Source: Guptibacillus hwajinpoensis
Lineage (GTDB): Bacteria; Bacillota; Bacilli; Bacillales; Bacillaceae_O
Reading direction: 5' to 3'
Length of the DNA: 64,000 nt
Assembly (NCBI GenBank): GCA_016841765.1
Contig: JAENYN010000006.1
Location: forward strand, 1 to 64,000
How positions within the stretch are numbered: position 1 is the stretch's first letter; each line of letters begins with the position of its first letter. The notes under the pieces are model-generated. The model saw nothing but the letters and a program-made list of their open reading frames with translations. It made no database searches and was not told the DNA's origin. Shown piece after piece: positions 44,371-54,358 of this stretch. Made by a program: the position numbers and the translations under genes.

Positions 44371-44449
44371 GAATAACATTATAACACAGTTATTCTTCCT
44401 GAAACCAATTTTAACAAAAGTGAAAACAGACTGCAGGCTAAGCGGCAAC

Positions 44450-44481
44450 ACAAAAGCCGCTCCTGCTGCAGAGCGGCTTTG
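44450..44481 (-). terminator. Terminator of yjbQ
   Basis: On the minus strand AAAGCCGCTC pairs with GAGCGGCTTT around 8 bases, then TTG. Confidence 0.75.
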
Positions 44482-44526
44482 TTCCGGCCAACCGCGCAAC
44501 CATGTCGGCTGGTTTGGCCGTATAAC

Positions 44527-46377
44527 CTACACATATTCCAATTCTTCACGTAGTTCCTCAGCATATTCTTTCGACCCTGTCACAATCAGGCGGTCTCCAA
44601 GCAGGAGCTCGGTATCGCCGTGGGGGACGATCGAATCTTTTCCGCGGAAGATGCGGACCATGATGACATCACCGGTAAATGGAAAATTCCGCAAATAGAC
44701 GCCGTCGTATGCAGGATTGTTCATATTGACCTGATACAGCGCACTTTCTTGTTTCGTGAACAGGTTCATGACTCCCGGGGATTCGATCATCGCTTTAAGC
44801 AGCGCCTTCGTGGAGAAGAAAACTGAGAAAACCTCGATATCGTTCGCCTTCATCGCCTCATCGAGTTCAGGCGTCTCCACCCTGGCAATGACGCGTTCAA
44901 TGCCTGCCTGTTTACCGTAAATCGCAATTTCGCCGTTAACCTTTTCATCACCAGTCGAAACGACGAGCACGTCAACATCGAAAACTTGCAGCTGTTTCAA
45001 GTTATCAATCGAATAACTGTCAAGTTCAATAATATCGAAACACGAATTCGAAATTTGTTTATCAATTTTATCCTGGCGTGTGTGAAACAGGTATGTCTTG
45101 AAATGATCAAAGTCAAGTTCACGCGTTACCGGGAGTGTATAGCGGTTTGCCCCAATGAAGGCAATTGTAGTGATATGATCATCTTCCGTTTCACTTTTAT
45201 AAAGCTTCGCAAACAGGATCGGTGATACGATACACGTGATGACAGCGACCAGAATGAGCGCTGACGACATCTGGTTATCAATAATTTCCATCCGCTCTCC
45301 GATTGTCGCCGCCGCAATGACAAGCGAGAGTGTCGAAGTCAGAATAAATCCGGACGCCATGACATTCCGCCAGCCATACCATCTTTTAAGGACAAGGGAC
45401 GGCAGCAGCTTGGAAATCAATAATGCAAAAAAGAGGAGCGGGATCAGAAGCAGAACCTTCGGATCGCTGAACAGCCCCCAGATTTCCAGGTCAACGCCGA
45501 CCATCACAAAGAAAACCGGGATTAAGAAGCCATATCCAAAAGAATCGAGCTTGTGCACCATTTCGGGATTCGGTGATAGCAGTGAAACGAGCACACCGGC
45601 CAGGAATGCGCCGAGTATATTTTCCGCCCCTACTGTTTCGGACAAGCCGACAAGGATGATGAGCAAAGCGAAAATGGCCCGCATGCCGATTTGGATTGTG
45701 CCTGTCGACATTGTTTCAAGAAACGACCGGTGCTTGAAATGTTTGCCGAGGAAATAAAACAGGACACCTACCCCGAACAAAATCAGCAGCAGCCACATGC
45801 TTCCGTGCCCTGCTCCATAAATGGATACGAACACAGCAAGCAGAATCATCGTAACAAGGTCGGCAATTACCGCCACAAGCAGAATTGTCTGACCCAGATT
45901 TGATTTTAATATACCGGCATCTTTCAAAGTCGGAACGACAATGCCGAGTGATATGGTGGAAATGATCAACGTCATCAAAAATGCATTATCGATAAATCCT
46001 GCCCACACAAAACCGAACGACATGAGCAAGGACACGGTAAAGACGATAACGAAGACAGCAGATGCGGCTAAAAACGCATTTGGAGCATCTTTTCCATTCG
46101 GTAATTTTTCTTTTTTAGTCGAACTGGCAAAAGCGGTGAAATCAATTTCAAGTCCGCTCAAAAACATCAGGAAAATAAAGCCGAATGTCGATATCGTTTC
46201 AAGCCAGACATCCTGCTGGACGATATTGAACCCGCTTTTCCCGATAATCAAACCCATGATGATTTCCGCAACCACGACCGGAATGATCCTGAGCCTGAAA
46301 CGGTGAAGCAAAATAGGCGTGATGAATGCGACAATTAAAACAATGACAAGCGACGTAAACGAGGCATGTGATTCCAT
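44527..46377 (-). CDS. yjbQ: Monovalent cation:proton antiporter-2 (YjbQ)
   Basis: 616 residues. The first 390 are a 12-13 helix CPA2 antiporter (FLMFLSGLEIDF and the conserved FGYGFLIPVFFVMVGVDL), followed by a soluble RCK/TrkA-N-like domain (ITTIAFIGANRYTLPVT; VLVVSTGDE) and a TrkA-C domain at the C terminus (IFRGKDSIVPHGDTELLLGDRL). Such proteins exchange K+ or Na+ for H+ and are gated by nucleotides. AAAGGAGG precedes the ATG. It lies directly after mgtE, about 75 bases away. Confidence 0.9.
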   Translation of the reverse strand: MESHASFTSLVIVLIVAFITPILLHRFRLRIIPVVVAEIIMGLIIGKSGFNIVQQDVWLETISTFGFIFLMFLSGLEIDFTAFASSTKKEKLPNGKDAPNAFLAASAVFVIVFTVSLLMSFGFVWAGFIDNAFLMTLIISTISLGIVVPTLKDAGILKSNLGQTILLVAVIADLVTMILLAVFVSIYGAGHGSMWLLLILFGVGVLFYFLGKHFKHRSFLETMSTGTIQIGMRAIFALLIILVGLSETVGAENILGAFLAGVLVSLLSPNPEMVHKLDSFGYGFLIPVFFVMVGVDLEIWGLFSDPKVLLLIPLLFFALLISKLLPSLVLKRWYGWRNVMASGFILTSTLSLVIAAATIGERMEIIDNQMSSALILVAVITCIVSPILFAKLYKSETEDDHITTIAFIGANRYTLPVTRELDFDHFKTYLFHTRQDKIDKQISNSCFDIIELDSYSIDNLKQLQVFDVDVLVVSTGDEKVNGEIAIYGKQAGIERVIARVETPELDEAMKANDIEVFSVFFSTKALLKAMIESPGVMNLFTKQESALYQVNMNNPAYDGVYLRNFPFTGDVIMVRIFRGKDSIVPHGDTELLLGDRLIVTGSKEYAEELREELEYV

Positions 46378-46452
46378 TGCCTACCTCCTTTCAAACCTTC
46401 ACTTATAAATAGCAGGATCGCCGCGCAAATAGAACACGGCGATTTTTCTTTT

Positions 46453-47817
46453 TTATAGCAAATACTGCATGAAAATTGTAGCCATTCCAAAGTAAATCAA
46501 CAGGCTGATGATATCATTCAGCGTTGTGATGAACGGTCCGGATGCGACGGCCGGATCGACATTCAAGCGGTGCATCAATAACGGGACCAGTGCACCGGCG
46601 AGAGTCGCCACCACAAGTGTGAACTGAATAGAAAACCCGACAAGCAGTCCGAGGAATAATTGATGATGCCAGAAATAGACGACGATTGCAACCACTATGC
46701 CTGAAATCGTTCCCGTGATCACGCCGGTCCCTGCTTCACGCCGGATTAGGCTCCAGCGGCCTTCCTCCTCAAAGTCGCCTGTTGCAATCCCGCGGACCGC
46801 CACTGCAAGTGCCTGTGTGCCCGAATTCCCGGCCATTCCTGCTATGAGGGGGATGAAGGTCGCCAAAATGGCCACTTTATCCAGTGTCGCCTCAAACATT
46901 CCGATCAAGTTCGCTGTAATCAAACCCAAGAACAGCAGAATGATGAGCCATGGGAGCCGTTTTTTAGCGGCAATGAGCGGATTCCGGTCTGCCGTATCCA
47001 TGTCGGACACACCGGCCAGGCGGGAGTAGTCTTCGTTTGCCTCTTCATCCATGACGTCCATGATGTCATCGACTGTAATAATGCCAAGCAAGTGATTTTT
47101 AAAATCGACAACCGGGAGTGCAAGGAAGTCATAGTCTTTCATCATGCGTGCGACTTCTTCCTGATCCTTTCCGGCTGAAACAGAAACGACGCGCTCATTC
47201 ATGACTTCCTGGATGAGTTCTTCATCTTCTGCGATGATTAAGTCGCGGAGGGAAACGACGCCAACGAGCCGCTTCTGCCGGTCAATGACGAAAATATAGT
47301 AAATCGTTTCAGCTTCCGGCGCCTCTTTTTTCAAGATTTGCATGGCTTCTTTCACCGTATTGCTCGAATGGATGACAACATATTCAGTTGTCATGATACT
47401 TCCGGCAGTTTTTTCTTCATAATGCAGCAATTGCTTGATTTCTTTAACCGATTCACGTTCCATCAAGGCAAGATAGCTTGCGATTTGTTCTTTATCCAGC
47501 TCGTTCAGCACATCGACGGCATCATCGACATACATTTCCGAAAGCATCTTTGAAGTGAAAGCAGGATCCATCTCGTTAAGGACCATTTCCTGCTCATCGG
47601 TTTCGAAGTTCTCAAAGATTTCCGCCATTTCTTCCGGGGATAAATATGTGTAGATGAGCTCCCTGATCTCCTCCGGCTGCTTCATGAAAAACTGGGCCTG
47701 ATCATATGGGTGAGCCTGGAAAAATTCATCGCGGAAAAGTTCTATTTCATCCTGGTTCAGTGCGGATTCAAGCTTTTTTTGGTATTCAAGTTTTTCGATT
47801 TCTTCCAGATGATCCAT
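46453..47817 (-). CDS. mgtE: Magnesium transporter MgtE
   Basis: 454 residues in the MgtE order: N-terminal helical Mg2+-sensing domain to about residue 130, two CBS motifs (from EEKTAGSIMTTEYV to DEEANEDYS), then five membrane helices with the pore segment (IPLIAGMAGNSGTQALAV and PFITTLNDIISLLIYF). The channel closes when Mg2+ fills the cytosolic domain. AAGGAGG precedes the ATG. The Mg2+ riboswitch of the B. subtilis homologue is not seen in the 181-base leader, so it is probably not regulated that way here. Confidence 0.95.
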   Translation of the reverse strand: MDHLEEIEKLEYQKKLESALNQDEIELFRDEFFQAHPYDQAQFFMKQPEEIRELIYTYLSPEEMAEIFENFETDEQEMVLNEMDPAFTSKMLSEMYVDDAVDVLNELDKEQIASYLALMERESVKEIKQLLHYEEKTAGSIMTTEYVVIHSSNTVKEAMQILKKEAPEAETIYYIFVIDRQKRLVGVVSLRDLIIAEDEELIQEVMNERVVSVSAGKDQEEVARMMKDYDFLALPVVDFKNHLLGIITVDDIMDVMDEEANEDYSRLAGVSDMDTADRNPLIAAKKRLPWLIILLFLGLITANLIGMFEATLDKVAILATFIPLIAGMAGNSGTQALAVAVRGIATGDFEEEGRWSLIRREAGTGVITGTISGIVVAIVVYFWHHQLFLGLLVGFSIQFTLVVATLAGALVPLLMHRLNVDPAVASGPFITTLNDIISLLIYFGMATIFMQYLL

Positions 47818-48049
47818 CTGAATCCCTCCTTACTCATGAGGTAATATGTATGATGGAAAATGGCATGCGCCTATTATTTCTTAATCATCTTAACAGAAGG
47901 CATGCATGTTGTCGCCAAAAAACTTTTTATACATATCCTTTTGTCAATTTGCAAAGATGTTTTGTTTTCAAAAGCAAAATTTTCCGTTAAGATAAGAGGT
48001 GTTGCATCACAGAATGCTCCTAAGAGACAGAAAAGAAAGGGACCGTTGC

Positions 48050-49213
48050 ATGGATAATAATAAATCCCCTTTACAGCAGCTCGACTACGGTTTGTTGTTT
48101 ATCATGTTTTTGTTGGCGATTATCAGTGCGGTGTCGATTCACAGTGCACCTCTTCCGCCCAAACTTGAAAATATCAACTTTGCTTCACGGCAGCTGGTAT
48201 GGTACGGCATATCCCTTGTCGCCATTGCCGGTGTCATGATCATAGATTTTGACCGATTCAGACTTATATCCTGGTATTTGTACGGCTTCGGCATGCTCCT
48301 TTTGCTCGGACTTGAATTCGGCGCGCCCGGCACACAAACGATCAAGGGTGCGACTAGCTGGTATCAGCTCCCGGGGCTTGGCAACTTTCAGCCGTCCGAA
48401 TTGATGAAAATCTTCCTTATTATTGTGATTAGCTCTATTATCTTTAAACATAATGAAATCTATATCCATAAAACGATACAAGATGACTTCTGGCTGCTGG
48501 GCAAAATCCTGCTTACATCCCTTCCGCCCCTTTTGCTCGTCATGAAACAGCCAGACCTTGGCACGGCGATGGTGCTTTCTGCTATAGTGGCCGCCCTGAT
48601 CCTTGTCTCCGGCATCAGATGGCGCATCATCGGCGGCATTGTGCTCACTTTCATACTGGCGGCGATTTCGGTGGTTGTCGTCTACTTCACCTTCACGGAT
48701 TGGTTCGAATCGAAAATAATAGACAATTACGGCCATGCGCTTGAACGGTTTTACGGATGGCTTGCCCCTTATGAATATCCGACTGAAGGCTATCAACTGA
48801 CAAAAGCACTGCTTGCGATCGGTTCCGGCCAGCTTGAAGGAAAAGGCTTCCGCCAAACCGAAGTCTACCTTCCTGAAGCACACACGGATTTCATCTTCGG
48901 AGTCATTGCCGAACAATTCGGCTTCATCGGTGCAAGCTTTGTCATCTCACTTTTTTTCATGCTCGTTTACCGCATGATCCAAATCGCTCTCGACAGCCAC
49001 GATCCATTTGGTAGCTACCTTGTCACGGGGGTAATTGGGATGATCACTTTTCAGGTATTCCAGAACATCGGCATGACCATCCAGCTTATGCCAATCACCG
49101 GCATCCCGCTTCCATTCATCAGCTACGGCGGAAGTTCGCTCGTCACATACATGATCGCACTCGGATTGGCACTGAATGTCAGATCGCGCACCCGCACCTA
49201 TATGTTTGACTGA
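48050..49213 (+). CDS. SEDS-family peptidoglycan glycosyltransferase (RodA-like)
   Basis: The ATG at 48050 (MDNNKSPLQQLD) follows GAAAGGGA; upstream residues have no membrane or conserved features. The 387-residue protein has ten membrane helices and the SEDS signatures KQPDLGTAMVLS with the catalytic Asp and FISYGGSSL near the C terminus. It belongs to the RodA/FtsW/SpoVE family, which polymerises lipid II. It resembles RodA most; a sporulation role (SpoVE) cannot be excluded. A good terminator follows. Confidence 0.87.
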   Translation: MDNNKSPLQQLDYGLLFIMFLLAIISAVSIHSAPLPPKLENINFASRQLVWYGISLVAIAGVMIIDFDRFRLISWYLYGFGMLLLLGLEFGAPGTQTIKGATSWYQLPGLGNFQPSELMKIFLIIVISSIIFKHNEIYIHKTIQDDFWLLGKILLTSLPPLLLVMKQPDLGTAMVLSAIVAALILVSGIRWRIIGGIVLTFILAAISVVVVYFTFTDWFESKIIDNYGHALERFYGWLAPYEYPTEGYQLTKALLAIGSGQLEGKGFRQTEVYLPEAHTDFIFGVIAEQFGFIGASFVISLFFMLVYRMIQIALDSHDPFGSYLVTGVIGMITFQVFQNIGMTIQLMPITGIPLPFISYGGSSLVTYMIALGLALNVRSRTRTYMFD

Positions 49214-49238
49214 AACGGCCCGGCAGCGGCCGTTTTTT
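49213..49238 (+). terminator. Terminator of the SEDS gene
   Basis: AACGGCC and GGCCGTT pair around 7 bases, then TTTT. Confidence 0.75.
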
Positions 49239-49329
49239 CATTAATCGATTCACACGGTCCGATGTTTTTTCTTCCATGTTCAAGTAAATACTGGCTATAG
49301 TTATGTTTCGGAGATATGGTGTGATTTTT

Positions 49330-49357
49330 GAAAGTCCGGGAATTTCCTGGGAATTGC
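49330..49357. repeat. CAATTG-type palindrome, diverged copy 6
   Basis: GAATTTCCTGGGAATTG followed by CCAGGCAATTC is the same palindrome with two mismatched pairs. It lies about 49 bases upstream of prpE, so in its leader. Confidence 0.75.
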
Positions 49358-49405
49358 CAGGCAATTCGATTGAACCGGTAGATGCAATAGGAAAGGAGTT
49401 TGCTC

Positions 49406-50152
49406 GTGGAAAAGTATGATGTGATCGGTGATATCCATGGATGTTATGAAGAGTTTGTTGAATTGACCAAAAAGCTCGGATACAGTTGGGTAGAAGGGCA
49501 TCCGGTTCATCCGGATGGCCGCCGGATTGTTTCGCTTGGCGACCTTACCGACAGGGGGCCGGAATCGATCAAAGTGATGGAGCTTTTCTGGAAAATGGCC
49601 GTTGATTTAAATATTGCCCACTACACGCCGGGAAACCACTGCGATAAATTATACCGCTTCTTCCTCGGCCGGAATGTACAGATTAAAAACGGCCTTGAGA
49701 CGACAGTGGAAGAATATAAAAACTTGCCGGATAAGCAGAAACGGGCGGTAAGTGCCCATTTTATGAAACTCTACGAAAAGGCTCCTCTTTACCTTCAGCT
49801 TGACGATGGGCGGCTCATCGTCGCACATGCGGGCATCAGGGGAGATTATATCGGCAAAACGAGCAAAAAAGTGAAGACCTTCGTCCTTTATGGCGATATC
49901 ACAGGCGAATCGAATCCCGACGGCACTCCCGTCCGCCGCGACTGGGCCCGGCATTATCACGGTGACGCCGTGATCGTCTACGGCCATACGCCTGTGAATG
50001 AGCCCCGCAAAATCAATAACACCTATAACATCGATACAGGCGCAGTTTTCGGCGGCAAATTGACCGCTTTACGCTACCCGGAAATGGAACTCGTTTCTGT
50101 CCCTTCCGCAATGCCCGAGTTCCCTGAAAAATTCAGGAGTTTTGATGAATAA
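49406..50152 (+). CDS. prpE: Bis(5'-nucleosyl)-tetraphosphatase PrpE
   Basis: 248 residues from the GTG at 49406 (AAAGGAG 7 bases upstream). It is a calcineurin-like phosphoesterase: GDIHGCYEE (8-16), [14 protein letters not shown] and, later, VAHAGI and VYGHTP with metal-binding histidines. PrpE hydrolyses Ap4A symmetrically, and in B. subtilis it also affects spore germination. It lies downstream of palindrome copy 6 and upstream of the 21-bp array. Confidence 0.9.
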   Translation: MEKYDVIGDIHGCYEEFVELTKKLGYSWVEGHPVHPDGRRIVSLGDLTDRGPESIKVMELFWKMAVDLNIAHYTPGNHCDKLYRFFLGRNVQIKNGLETTVEEYKNLPDKQKRAVSAHFMKLYEKAPLYLQLDDGRLIVAHAGIRGDYIGKTSKKVKTFVLYGDITGESNPDGTPVRRDWARHYHGDAVIVYGHTPVNEPRKINNTYNIDTGAVFGGKLTALRYPEMELVSVPSAMPEFPEKFRSFDE

Positions 50153-50340
50153 CTCGTCGCCAGGCAGGCTTGTCCTTTTTATCGGATAAGTCTGTTTTTG
50201 CAGGCCTGAGCTTGCCAGGGTGGTGCTTGAAAGGTGTTTGGTGCAGGAGACGGCCTTGTTGTCGGTATGCCGGCAGTTTCCATGACATTTCTTTGGAAAG
50301 TTGCTCTGTTTAAAAAACGGGCGCACCTCTGTTTGCTTGA

Positions 50341-50597
50341 TTCGCGCCGTAACTGAACTGCTTCACGCCACATGGAGGCTGTTTCACGCCTCAATACGAT
50401 ACTTTCACGCTGTTCAGATAAACGGGTGTGTTCCACTGCCCGGTTTCGCGCCATAACTCGCTGCTTTCACGCCAAACTCAGAACATTTCACGCCAGGTTC
50501 ACTTCCATTCATGCGCAACACCCTCTGTTTCACGCCAAAGCGGCTCTTTCATGCCGTAACCCTCGGTTATCTTGCCATACAGCTTTGTTTTCACGCC
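50341..50597. repeat. 21-bp-period degenerate array (TTCACGCC type)
   Basis: TTCACGCC or a near match begins at 50341, 50362, 50383, 50404, 50445, 50466, 50487, 50508, 50529, 50548, 50569 and 50590. Nearly all steps are 21 (41 spans one decayed unit, one step is 19). It fills most of the gap between convergent prpE and yjbO. Only the octamer is constant; the other 13 bases vary. The rest of the gap, 50153-50340 and 50598-50746, shows weaker traces (a TTCACACC at 50627). Confidence 0.88.
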
Positions 50598-50746
50598 AAT
50601 CAGATTACCGCGCAAACCCTGCTTCTTTCACACCAGTCAGATCGCCGGCCCGGTTCCGCGCCCTTCCCCAGCCAAGCACTGAATCTTGAACCGCCACAAT
50701 TCACCAACACACCCAAGCACACTTCCGCCCCCACCCCATTGCCGTA

Positions 50747-51643
50747 TCACAAACCCACCAGCTCCTTCATATCTTCCGGCAATCCGCTCTCAAACGAGTA
50801 CATCCGCTGTTTAACCGGATGAAAAAATGCAAGCGATGAACTATGCAGTGCTTGCCTCTTGATCCCCGCGCGGCTGCCGCCGTACAAGTCGTCACCGGCC
50901 AGCGGATGGCCGATGCTTGCCAGGTGGACCCTTATCTGATGGGTCCGCCCGGTTTCAAGCTTCAACTTCAACAGCGAAAAGCTGCCGCATAAGGACTGCA
51001 CTTCATAATGCGTAATGGCACGCTGCCCGTCTGCGCGCACTTCACGTTCAATGATGCTGTCCCCTTTCCTGCCGATTGGTGCATCGATTGTGGCATATGC
51101 AGGTTTAAGCTCTCCCTCGGCAATTGCCAAGTAGGTGCGCTTGACCCAGTGCTTCCGCTGCTGCAAGGAAAAAAGATGATGCACGTACCGATTTTTGGCG
51201 ATGATGAGCAAGCCCGAAGTGTCACGGTCAAGCCTGTTCACGGCATGGAAGGTGCCTGGCACTCCAGTTTTTTCATAGTGGGCGAGGATTGCATTGGCTA
51301 GTGTTCCGCCGGGATGTTCCCGTGAAGGGATTGTCGGCATGCCGGGTGGTTTATCGACAACCAGAAGCTCATCATCTTCATAAATAATCGGCACATCGAT
51401 CGGTTCAGCCCGCATCGATGAACTCCTTTTTTCAGGGGGAAGTTCAATTGTGAGAACATCGCCTTCCTTGAGGCGGCAGCGGACATTCTCTTCACTGCCG
51501 TTGACAAGGATACGGCCGCCTTTGAATTTCACATCGGTCAGCAATGTTTTTGAAATGGAAAGGTTTTTAGCGGCGAATTCGCGGATCATCAACCCTTCGG
51601 CAGCTTTTTGAATTGTTTTTTTGACTATGTAACATTCACCCAT
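50747..51643 (-). CDS. yjbO: RluA-family 23S rRNA/tRNA pseudouridine synthase (YjbO)
   Basis: 298 residues. S4-like N-terminal domain (residues 15-70), then the pseudouridine synthase core: NRLDRDTSG with catalytic Asp139, and the RTHQIRVHLASIGHPLAGDDLYGG motif region. The first residue of the HRLD motif is Asn. It forms pseudouridine in rRNA or tRNA. AAGGAG lies 10 bases before the ATG at 51643. Order with nadF and yjbM matches B. subtilis. Confidence 0.9.
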   Translation of the reverse strand: MGECYIVKKTIQKAAEGLMIREFAAKNLSISKTLLTDVKFKGGRILVNGSEENVRCRLKEGDVLTIELPPEKRSSSMRAEPIDVPIIYEDDELLVVDKPPGMPTIPSREHPGGTLANAILAHYEKTGVPGTFHAVNRLDRDTSGLLIIAKNRYVHHLFSLQQRKHWVKRTYLAIAEGELKPAYATIDAPIGRKGDSIIEREVRADGQRAITHYEVQSLCGSFSLLKLKLETGRTHQIRVHLASIGHPLAGDDLYGGSRAGIKRQALHSSSLAFFHPVKQRMYSFESGLPEDMKELVGL

Positions 51644-51756
51644 TCATCCGCAACTCCTTCTTCGTCCGTAATCCGGGCATCATCCAAAAAGAAAACCCGC
51701 CGTTTGGCGAGTCTGCGACACAGTATGGAAAAAAAGCAGTCCCTCTATGCAGTGCC

Positions 51757-52554
51757 TCACTCCTCACTAATAAAGGAATCCCTCACCCTCGTCCAGAACG
51801 GGAACGGCCTGAACCGGGCAAATTGCACCTTTTCATGTGCCACCCTGAATTGGATCGATTTCACATCTTTATGAAGCAAGGTCAGGTGGTCGACGGTAAT
51901 ATGGAAATCGGCATCATTTACGGGCCTCAGCATACAGGTATGGTGCTTCGGCAAAACGAGCGGTGAACCAACGGTCCGGAACACACGGTTGTTGATGGAT
52001 GCCATTTCGGCGAGCTGGATTGCTTCGATGGAAGGATGGATGATTGCGCCGCCTAGCGCTTTATTGTACGCTGTACTTCCCGAAGGCGTGGAAACACACA
52101 GTCCATCGCCGCGGAACGTTTCAAAGTGTTCGCCGCGGATTTCCACATCCATGACAAGCGATCCTTCCACCGCTTTCACCGTACATTCGTTCAGTGCCAG
52201 ATATTGTGCTTCCCTGTTGCCATTGATATACCTGACAATCACTTCAAGCAGCGGATATTCGACTGTCTGAAACGGTGTTTTGGCAATATCGATCACCAGT
52301 TTTTCGATTTCTTCGGGAACCCAGTCCGCATAGAAACCGAGATGGCCGGTATGCACCCCGATGAATGCCGTTTTATCGAGCCGTTTTTTATAACGGTGAA
52401 ACGCATAAAGCAATGTCCCGTCTCCACCCACTGAAATGACGATATCCGGCTGCCCTTCGTCATATATAAATTCAAAATCGGTCAAATACCGTTTTATCTT
52501 ATGTTTAATCGAATTTGAATGTTGATCGCCCTTTGATGTAACCGCAAATTTCAT
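51757..52554 (-). CDS. nadF: NAD kinase
   Basis: 265 residues. GGDGT (43-47) is the NAD-kinase phosphate-binding motif with the catalytic Asp45; LALNECTVK and [16 protein letters not shown] are the other family signatures. It phosphorylates NAD to NADP using ATP or polyphosphate. GGGGTG precedes the ATG. It is 20 bases downstream of yjbM and 113 bases upstream of yjbO on the same strand, a probable operon. Confidence 0.96.
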   Translation of the reverse strand: MKFAVTSKGDQHSNSIKHKIKRYLTDFEFIYDEGQPDIVISVGGDGTLLYAFHRYKKRLDKTAFIGVHTGHLGFYADWVPEEIEKLVIDIAKTPFQTVEYPLLEVIVRYINGNREAQYLALNECTVKAVEGSLVMDVEIRGEHFETFRGDGLCVSTPSGSTAYNKALGGAIIHPSIEAIQLAEMASINNRVFRTVGSPLVLPKHHTCMLRPVNDADFHITVDHLTLLHKDVKSIQFRVAHEKVQFARFRPFPFWTRVRDSFISEE

Positions 52555-52574
52555 TGTTTCACCCCTGTTTGCCT

Positions 52575-53210
52575 TTAATCCTTGCTTCCTTCATGTTTCC
52601 GTAAAAAGAGATGCTGGGCTTCCTGGATTTCATCTTTTATTTTTGACATTTCTTCATCGAGGAGCATGGCGGCTTCTGCGGCGCGCTGCAGCCGGATTTT
52701 GATTTGTTCAGGGATCTGGCCGCTGTATTTATAGTTGATTGAATGCTCGATTGTTGCCCAGAAATTCATCGCAAGCGTGCGCACCTGGATTTCCGCCAAA
52801 ATTCTTTTTTCCCCGTTGACAGTCTGCACTGGGAAGCAGATGTGCAAATGATAAGACCGGTAGCCGCTGTCTTTCTTCTTTGAAATGTAATCACGTTCTT
52901 CTATGATTTCAAAATCATTCCGGTTTCTCAGGAGCTCAATGACAGTCGGGATGTCGTCCACAAATTGGCACATGAGCCTCACACCGGCGATATCCTGGAT
53001 TCCTTTTTCAATTTTATCAAACGGGATGCCTTTCCGTTTGGCCTTGGCGATAATGCTTGGAACCGGCTTCACCCGGCCTGTCACAAACTCGATCGGCGAG
53101 TGCTGTGACTGCATTTCATACTGGCTGCGTATCCCCCTGAATTTAATCTTGAGCTCATCCACAGCCTGGCGGTAAGGCGAAAGAAACCAATCCCACTCTT
53201 CACTTTCCAT
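52575..53210 (-). CDS. yjbM: Small alarmone synthetase, (p)ppGpp synthase (YjbM)
   Basis: 211 residues from the ATG at 53210, preceded by GGAGGG; the frame to 53237 is longer but lacks a ribosome site. The RelA/SpoT synthetase fold is clear: [50 protein letters not shown] and [21 protein letters not shown], with the synthetase active-site residues. No HD hydrolase or TGS domain is present, so it is a single-domain synthetase as in B. subtilis SasB. It is cytoplasmic and acts as an oligomer in relatives. Confidence 0.94.
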   Translation of the reverse strand: MESEEWDWFLSPYRQAVDELKIKFRGIRSQYEMQSQHSPIEFVTGRVKPVPSIIAKAKRKGIPFDKIEKGIQDIAGVRLMCQFVDDIPTVIELLRNRNDFEIIEERDYISKKKDSGYRSYHLHICFPVQTVNGEKRILAEIQVRTLAMNFWATIEHSINYKYSGQIPEQIKIRLQRAAEAAMLLDEEMSKIKDEIQEAQHLFLRKHEGSKD

Positions 53211-53247
53211 GACAGCAATCCCTCCGCTTTGCGTCAATGTTGTACTC

Positions 53248-53619
53248 TTAATTGCCGAAAACCTCCGTTACTTCCTGTTCCATTTCGTCTCCGTAATTGG
53301 CATTGCCGGAAATGTTTTCGACAAGCTCAGCCAGTTCAACATGGAAATCATGAAGCTCAAGTTCGTTTTCACCCGACATGAGGACAACGGGAGTTTTGCT
53401 GTCAAATGCTTCCTTCAGCATCGGCCATGTCTTTTTCGGCAGGCTTATGTATGTGAATTCATCACGATCTTCCAGGATATAAATGAAGGACAGTTGGTCG
53501 GAATCTGCAAGAACGCGTCTTCCGGCGGCCAATCCTTCCAGGTTATGTTTGATTTCAGGCTTCAGAACCAGCCTGTCGTTATCAAATAGCGCTTCCTTCA
53601 CTTCAATTCTCGTTCTCAT
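53248..53619 (-). CDS. yjbL: UPF0738 protein YjbL
   Basis: 123 residues from the ATG at 53619 (AAGGAGG upstream); the longer frame overlaps the divergent yjbK promoter and start. The protein matches the UPF0738 pattern, beginning MRTRIEVKEALFDNDRLVLK with the HNLEGLAAGRRVLADSDQLSF core. Function is unknown in all members. It is 37 bases before yjbM on the same strand and is conserved beside it in bacilli. Confidence 0.82.
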   Translation of the reverse strand: MRTRIEVKEALFDNDRLVLKPEIKHNLEGLAAGRRVLADSDQLSFIYILEDRDEFTYISLPKKTWPMLKEAFDSKTPVVLMSGENELELHDFHVELAELVENISGNANYGDEMEQEVTEVFGN

Positions 53620-53752
53620 GACAAAATCCTCCTTAAAAAACATCCGTACCCTTTTTAGTGTACCATAGAATATTCGCAAAATATAAATTGAGCGATTGAT
53701 GGAATCATGAGATAATAGGTAAGTCCAATATCTCCCAGAGGAGGACTGGCTT

Positions 53753-54358
53753 ATGACACGTGAAGTTGAAATTGAATTTAAAAACCTGGTCCATAAAGAC
53801 GAGTTTGAGCGGCTCAAGTCCGCTTTCCATATAAAACAATCGGCTTTTCACCTTCAGATTAACCATTATTTTGACACCCCTTCCTTTTCAATAAAGGATA
53901 AAGGCGCCGCACTCAGAATCCGTGACAAAAACGGCTCCCTGACGCTTACGTTAAAACAGCCGCATCCGGATGGACTGCTTGAAACCCATCAAAAACTGGC
54001 ACAGCACGAGGCTGAACAATTGCAAAATTCCGGGAAACTGCCGGACGGGGAGGTAAAACAGGCGCTTCATTCTTTGAACGTTACGGTTGAACAGATCGAG
54101 CACCTCGGCAAACTGGCTACACTCCGTGCTGAAACGGAGTATAAAGGCGGAACGCTCGTGTTCGATGAAAGTACATACCTTGGGAAGACCGATTACGAAA
54201 TCGAGTATGAAACCGATTCTGCCGCAAAGGGTGAAAAGGCCTTCCATGATTTGATGAAGCTGCACGGAATCCCGCTCCGGGCCACCCATAATAAAATCAG
54301 GCGCTTTTTTGATGAAAAACAGAAAGCTGAACAAACGGAGGATGACCATGAGAACTGA
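53753..54358 (+). CDS. yjbK: CYTH-domain phosphatase/triphosphatase (YjbK)
   Basis: 201 residues. The CYTH signature ExExK is at the start: Glu4, Glu6, Glu8 and Lys10 in REVEIEFK. The core tunnel residues follow in the usual places ([38 protein letters not shown]). YjbK-type CYTH enzymes act on inorganic tripolyphosphate or nucleotide substrates. GAGGAGG precedes the ATG. The last bases overlap the start of the next gene by 11, indicating translational coupling. Confidence 0.9.
   Translation: MTREVEIEFKNLVHKDEFERLKSAFHIKQSAFHLQINHYFDTPSFSIKDKGAALRIRDKNGSLTLTLKQPHPDGLLETHQKLAQHEAEQLQNSGKLPDGEVKQALHSLNVTVEQIEHLGKLATLRAETEYKGGTLVFDESTYLGKTDYEIEYETDSAAKGEKAFHDLMKLHGIPLRATHNKIRRFFDEKQKAEQTEDDHEN

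Noticed and set aside
46390-46452. Hairpin with T run between yjbQ and mgtE
   Set aside because: The T run is on the plus strand, where no gene ends; on the minus strand it lacks a T tract, so I do not call a terminator for mgtE.
47818-47998. Mg2+ riboswitch (M-box) upstream of mgtE
   Set aside because: The 181-base leader has none of the conserved M-box helices and is too short for leader plus promoter.
50179-50689. CRISPR array at 50.3 kb
   Set aside because: Units are 21 bp with only 8 conserved bases and no long identical repeats; no cas genes nearby.
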